In this document: piece after piece, positions 61,145-64,000 of the stretch
Layout of the letters: each line of letters opens with the position of its first letter
Position numbering within the stretch: the first letter of the stretch is position 1
From: Oleidesulfovibrio sp047973035
Lineage (GTDB): Bacteria; Desulfobacterota; Desulfovibrionia; Desulfovibrionales; Desulfovibrionaceae
Length of the DNA: 64,000 nt
Assembly: GCF_047973035.1 (NCBI RefSeq)
Contig: NZ_JBKEBF010000039.1
Span: forward strand, 60,541 to 124,540
Direction: 5' to 3'
The notes under the pieces: generated by a model
What the model was told of the DNA's origin: nothing
What the model saw: the letters and a program-made list of their open reading frames with translations, nothing else
The model's database searches: none
Position numbers and translations under genes: made by a program

Positions 61145-61592
61145 AGTCTACTCCTTATTAAAGAGGTGGCAGAAAAATCAATAATGTTGGTGAGTGCTCT
61201 CTCATCGGGCGAATGTTTTGTCAATCTTTTGATAAAGATGGGGCTCTATATCAGGTAAAAATACTATCCGGATTCATTAGCAAAATATAAAATAAAGTAT
61301 GCTTTGCAAAACTGATAAAAACCGGCACCAGCTACTATTGACTTCTGTTTGGGATAGACATTTTTGCATACGGCAAGTAAAAGTGCTTCCCCGCTTAAAA
61401 AAAGTTAACAAAAAAAGGTAACTTTTTAATGACGGTAAGCGGGGATTTTCGCAGAAGGGCTTTCTGACGGGGAAAGCCTTATGCCGTGGATAGTTTTTAC
61501 TCGTTTATACAAAACAGTAAAAATTTGTAGAGCACCTGAGCCTGAAACATCGAAGTCTTTGTCAGGTTCTGCAACAGTTTTTAGGAAGAGCA
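61145..61592. other. 448-base leader of the NSS transporter gene
   Basis: AT-rich with no gene. The part 61388-61480 forms two hairpins; see next entry. The promoter should lie upstream of these. Confidence 0.55.
61388..61480 (+). promoter_or_regulatory. Tandem hairpins in the NSS leader
   Basis: Hairpin 1: a 10-bp perfect outer stem (61388-61397 with 61436-61445) plus a 9-bp AT-rich inner stem (61399-61407 with 61419-61427). Hairpin 2: 61455-61464 with 61472-61480, 9 pairs and one bulge. No known riboswitch could be recognised. They may control expression of the symporter. Confidence 0.5.
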
Positions 61593-63089
61593 ATGAGTAA
61601 ACGTGAACAATGGGGCTCACGAGTAGGCTTTATTATGGCCGCCGTGGGCTCTGCCATCGGTCTGGGCAACATCTGGCGTTTTCCATACGTCGCATACGAA
61701 AATGGCGGGGGAGCGTTCCTTATCCCTTACATTTTTGCCCTCCTTACTGCTGGTATCCCTTTTATGATTCTTGAATTCGGGATGGGGCAGAAGTATCGCA
61801 GCTCTGCACCGCGCCTTTTTGCGCGTCTCAATCCCAAGTGGGAATGGATTGGCTGGCTTCAGGTAATGGTCGCAGCAGTAATCGCTACCTATTATATTGC
61901 AGTCATCGGCTGGACACTAAACTATGTGACCTTTGCTTTTGATCAGTCATGGGGCGAGGATACCAAAGCTTTCTTTTTTGGAGAATTCCTTGGCCTTACC
62001 GGTGGTCCCACAGAGCTGGGCGGCGTCCGCTGGCCTATCTTCGCTGCGTGTTTGCTGGCTTGGGTTCTTACTTGGGTAGCCTGTGTATCCGGTGTAAAAA
62101 AAGGTATTGAGCGGGCCAACAAAATCCTCATCCCCACACTGTTCTTTCTGGTGCTGATCTTCATCGCAAGGGTACTTACCCTCGATGGCGCTCTTGACGG
62201 TGTCAACTACCTGTTTACGCCTGATTTTTCGAAAATTCTCGATTACAAAGTATGGGCTGCAGCTTACGGACAGATTTTCTATTCGCTGAGCGTCGGCTTT
62301 GCTATTATGGTCGCTTACTCCAGCTACTTGCCTGCTGATGAAGACGTAAACAATAATGCCACCATGACAGTTTTCATCAACTGTGGTTTTTCTTTGCTCG
62401 CAGGCGTGATGATCTTCAGTGTTCTTGGCAATATGGCACTTGAAACCGGCTCTTCCATCAAAGACGTAGCTGGTGCCGGTGTCGGTCTTGCCTTTGTGAC
62501 CATTCCCAAGGCAATCAACTCGCTGCCTGCGCCTACCTTCTTCGGCACTCTGTTTTTCCTGTGCCTTACCATGGCAGGCGTAAGTTCACACATTTCCATT
62601 GTTGAAGCCTGTGTTTCTTCGTTGATTGATAAGTTCGGATGGGGCAGACGTAGCACCGTGTCTTACTTCTGTCTTGGCGGCTTTGCCGTTACAGTTATGT
62701 TCACTACCGGTGCAGGCCTGTACATTCTCGACATTGTAGACCACTTCATCAACAGTCAGGCTTTGCTTGTGGGAGCTTTCATCGAAATTATTCTGCTTAG
62801 CTGGGTGCTTAATCTTGATGATATGCGCAAACATGTTAACGCCGTCTCGGACTTCTCTGTAGACAAGGTATGGAAGAAGTGCCTTAAGTTTGTAACTGTG
62901 GCAGTTCTCGGTTACTCGCTCCTTTCAAACCTGCATGGCGACCTGACAAATGGTTACGGTGGGTATGCTTCCAAGGACCTGTTATTCTTCGGTTGGTCAC
63001 TGCTGCCTTTGTGCATCGTGATTGCTTTCTGGATCAAGAATCAGGAATCTGTGGAACGCTTTGTAAGAGTTGAAGAAGGAGCGAAATAA
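61593..63089 (+). CDS. Sodium:neurotransmitter symporter family transporter
   Basis: This 498-residue protein has the NSS start MSKREQWGSRVGFIMAAVGSAIGLGNIWRFPY (split by eye), with the substrate and sodium site in helix 1, followed by ENGGGAFLIPY. About 12 membrane segments are visible and the length is normal. Bacterial members (LeuT, MhsT, MetP) import hydrophobic amino acids with sodium. Ribosome site GGAAG lies before ATG 61593. The gene is followed with a one-base overlap by a 34-codon ORF that matches the small subunit MetS. That makes the pair MetPS-like, so methionine or alanine uptake is likely. Confidence 0.92.
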   Translation: MSKREQWGSRVGFIMAAVGSAIGLGNIWRFPYVAYENGGGAFLIPYIFALLTAGIPFMILEFGMGQKYRSSAPRLFARLNPKWEWIGWLQVMVAAVIATYYIAVIGWTLNYVTFAFDQSWGEDTKAFFFGEFLGLTGGPTELGGVRWPIFAACLLAWVLTWVACVSGVKKGIERANKILIPTLFFLVLIFIARVLTLDGALDGVNYLFTPDFSKILDYKVWAAAYGQIFYSLSVGFAIMVAYSSYLPADEDVNNNATMTVFINCGFSLLAGVMIFSVLGNMALETGSSIKDVAGAGVGLAFVTIPKAINSLPAPTFFGTLFFLCLTMAGVSSHISIVEACVSSLIDKFGWGRRSTVSYFCLGGFAVTVMFTTGAGLYILDIVDHFINSQALLVGAFIEIILLSWVLNLDDMRKHVNAVSDFSVDKVWKKCLKFVTVAVLGYSLLSNLHGDLTNGYGGYASKDLLFFGWSLLPLCIVIAFWIKNQESVERFVRVEEGAK

Positions 63090-63193
63090 TGAGCCCTGAA
63101 GCAATCGTCATGATGGTAATCGGCTTTGGAATCACATGGGGCGGCGCTTGTTGTTGCTTTGCTGTCGCTATCCGTAACAACCGTCACAAATAG
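63089..63193 (+). CDS. MetS-type small subunit of the NSS transporter
   Basis: A 34-residue ORF starting in the stop of the transporter gene (TAATG; stop 63087-63089, ATG 63089-63091) with AAGGAG upstream. It is one hydrophobic membrane helix (SPEAIVMMVIGFGITWGG) with a triple Cys and a basic end (RNNRHK), the pattern of MetS/NSS small subunits known in MetPS of Corynebacterium. It is below common size limits and easily missed. Confidence 0.8.
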   Translation: MSPEAIVMMVIGFGITWGGACCCFAVAIRNNRHK

Positions 63194-63215
63194 TCTGTTT
63201 ACAAAAATGAAAAAC

Positions 63216-63250
63216 AAAGCCGGAGCGAATTTTCGCTCCGGCTTTTATTT
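63216..63250 (+). terminator. Intrinsic terminator of the NSS operon
   Basis: A perfect 13-14-bp stem (63216-63229 with 63232-63245), followed by TTTATTTTT. It also faces the converging unit at 63273. Confidence 0.88.
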
Positions 63251-63272
63251 TTGCAATGGATTAGAGTCAGGC

Positions 63273-63638
63273 TTACATGCTGACTTCATAGCTTTTGATA
63301 TATCGAAGCAAATAAAAGCGGGTTGGTCCTTCGGGCGGAGTGACTTGCAGTGCCATGTTTTCAAAAATCGAGTAAAACAGGCAAGGCATGCTTTCAGAGC
63401 CGCCATCGGCGTATCTGACTGTCAGAGTATACTGCGGTTTATGGCCGGAGGCTTGCAGCCTGATAGTCTTAGAGACCTCGCTGTACATGAATTTCTGCCA
63501 TGCTTTGGAGGCTGCCGCTCTGTTCTCTTCATTGTCGTGGATAGTACATAATCCTGTTTTAAAACTATCGCACGAGGGTGTAAGCCCGAGAATCCAGTGT
63601 GTAGAAGCGTCCTGACCGCAAACATGGCATGGGATCAT
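63273..63638 (-). CDS. Small protein with N-terminal CHVCG motif, unknown
   Basis: This 121-residue protein starts at ATG 63638 with GGAGG 8 bases before it. Residues 4-7 are CHVC, with further Cys at about 23 and 31, which could bind a metal. The rest has beta-like segments (YTLTVRYADGGSESMPCLFYSIFENMALQV). No recognised family. Confidence 0.6.
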   Translation of the reverse strand: MIPCHVCGQDASTHWILGLTPSCDSFKTGLCTIHDNEENRAAASKAWQKFMYSEVSKTIRLQASGHKPQYTLTVRYADGGSESMPCLFYSIFENMALQVTPPEGPTRFYLLRYIKSYEVSM

Positions 63639-63665
63639 TTCCTACCTCCAGATCGCAAAAAGGTA

Positions 63666-63686
63666 CCCCCCAGCATAGCTGGGGGT
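63666..63686. repeat. Hairpin at the end of the IS200/IS605-type element
   Basis: CCCCCAGC-ATA-GCTGGGGG lies 78 bases after the transposase stop, as the right-end hairpin of such elements does. The exact element end was not fixed. Confidence 0.5.
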
Positions 63687-63763
63687 TCTTCATATGCGCC
63701 TATAAGGCTTTCTTACTAGCAGCGCCCTAGCAGGCGCACGTTCGTCTGGTATCTGCATCTCTG

Positions 63764-64000
63764 TTACTTGCGACCCGTAAACGGGTTTCCAGAATATGGA
63801 AGAGATAATTGATCACCAAGCTTATCATGCTCAAGTTGGTGCCTAATGTAATCTTGTATCTTTGCCTTATTTTTTCCAACTGTATCTACGTAATATCCAC
63901 GGCACCAAAACTCGCGATTCCGGTATTTAAACTTAAGATCGCCAAATTGGTCGTACAACATTAAGCTACTCTTTCCTTTCAAGTACCCAATAAAACTTGA
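63764..64000 (-). CDS. tnpA: IS200/IS605-type transposase TnpA, cut by window edge
   Basis: The frame is open to base 64000, so the start lies outside. Visible are 78 residues: FIGYLKGKSSLMLYDQFGDL, FWCRGYYVDTVGKNKAKIQDYIRHQ, typical of the Y1 HUH transposase C-terminal part; the Tyr in DYIRHQ is the likely catalytic residue. The TTG at 63982 is not the start. It moves as single-stranded DNA by a hairpin-dependent mechanism. The normal protein is about 140 residues, so it is likely intact beyond the edge. Confidence 0.85.
   Translation of the reverse strand, partial: SSFIGYLKGKSSLMLYDQFGDLKFKYRNREFWCRGYYVDTVGKNKAKIQDYIRHQLEHDKLGDQLSLPYSGNPFTGRK

Noticed and set aside
1..64000. CRISPR array
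   Set aside because: No regularly spaced direct repeats were seen anywhere.

Overview
The window looks like core chromosome of a motile, Gram-negative, anaerobic proteobacterium of the sulfate-reducing Desulfovibrionaceae type (Desulfovibrio or Halodesulfovibrio-like). This assignment is an inference. It rests on the two-gene GcvPA/GcvPB form of glycine decarboxylase, an IspD-IspF fusion, an ADP-forming acyl-CoA synthetase next to a DRTGG protein, sigma-54 flagellin control, the many two-component and Hpt proteins, and a mid-range base composition. No rRNA or sulfate-reduction marker is present to prove it.

Layout. 1-7.6 kb (+): the end of an AsmA-like envelope protein, a sensor kinase/sigma-54 activator pair, a TPR-like lipoprotein, a free Hpt protein and a small ferredoxin. 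7.6-21 kb (mostly -): periplasmic and vWA-OmpA proteins, the operon gcvH-gcvPA-gcvPB-lpd (no gcvT), a lone receiver protein, phosphoglucomutase, a hemolysin III/TrhA membrane protein, a hybrid kinase and YchF. 21-34 kb: M16 peptidase, a CheA-like Hpt/STAS protein without a kinase domain, a radical SAM fusion protein, a small Sm-like protein, an MFS transporter, the DRTGG and acyl-CoA synthetase pair, and RNase III.

34.7-50.8 kb is a flagellar and motility block. Flagellin has a consensus sigma-54 promoter and the divergent FlaG-like gene has a consensus sigma-28 promoter. A long minus-strand run follows, in transcription order: fadD-like, dtd, receiver-PP2C phosphatase, anti-sigma-type kinase, STAS antagonist, FapA/DUF342, motA, motB, two glycosyltransferases, fliK, flgD, flgE. 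It puts a complete partner-switching module and two sugar transferases among motor and hook genes.

50.9-54.4 kb holds ispDF, RNase P RNA, a coiled-coil zinc-ribbon protein and a Nif3-like protein. At 54.7 kb a tRNA-Ser(CGA) carries the scar of an integrated element: an integrase N-terminal fragment, a small ORF and a 19-bp copy of the tRNA 3' end about 0.9 kb away. Two orphan periplasmic solute-binding-like proteins follow in AT-rich DNA. 58.4-63.6 kb returns to core genes: rsfS-gpmI-zinc ribbon, a conserved unknown, and an NSS sodium symporter whose 34-residue small subunit overlaps its stop codon. The right edge cuts an IS200/IS605-type transposase.

Most transcription units end in clear intrinsic terminators, so operon limits can be read with fair confidence.
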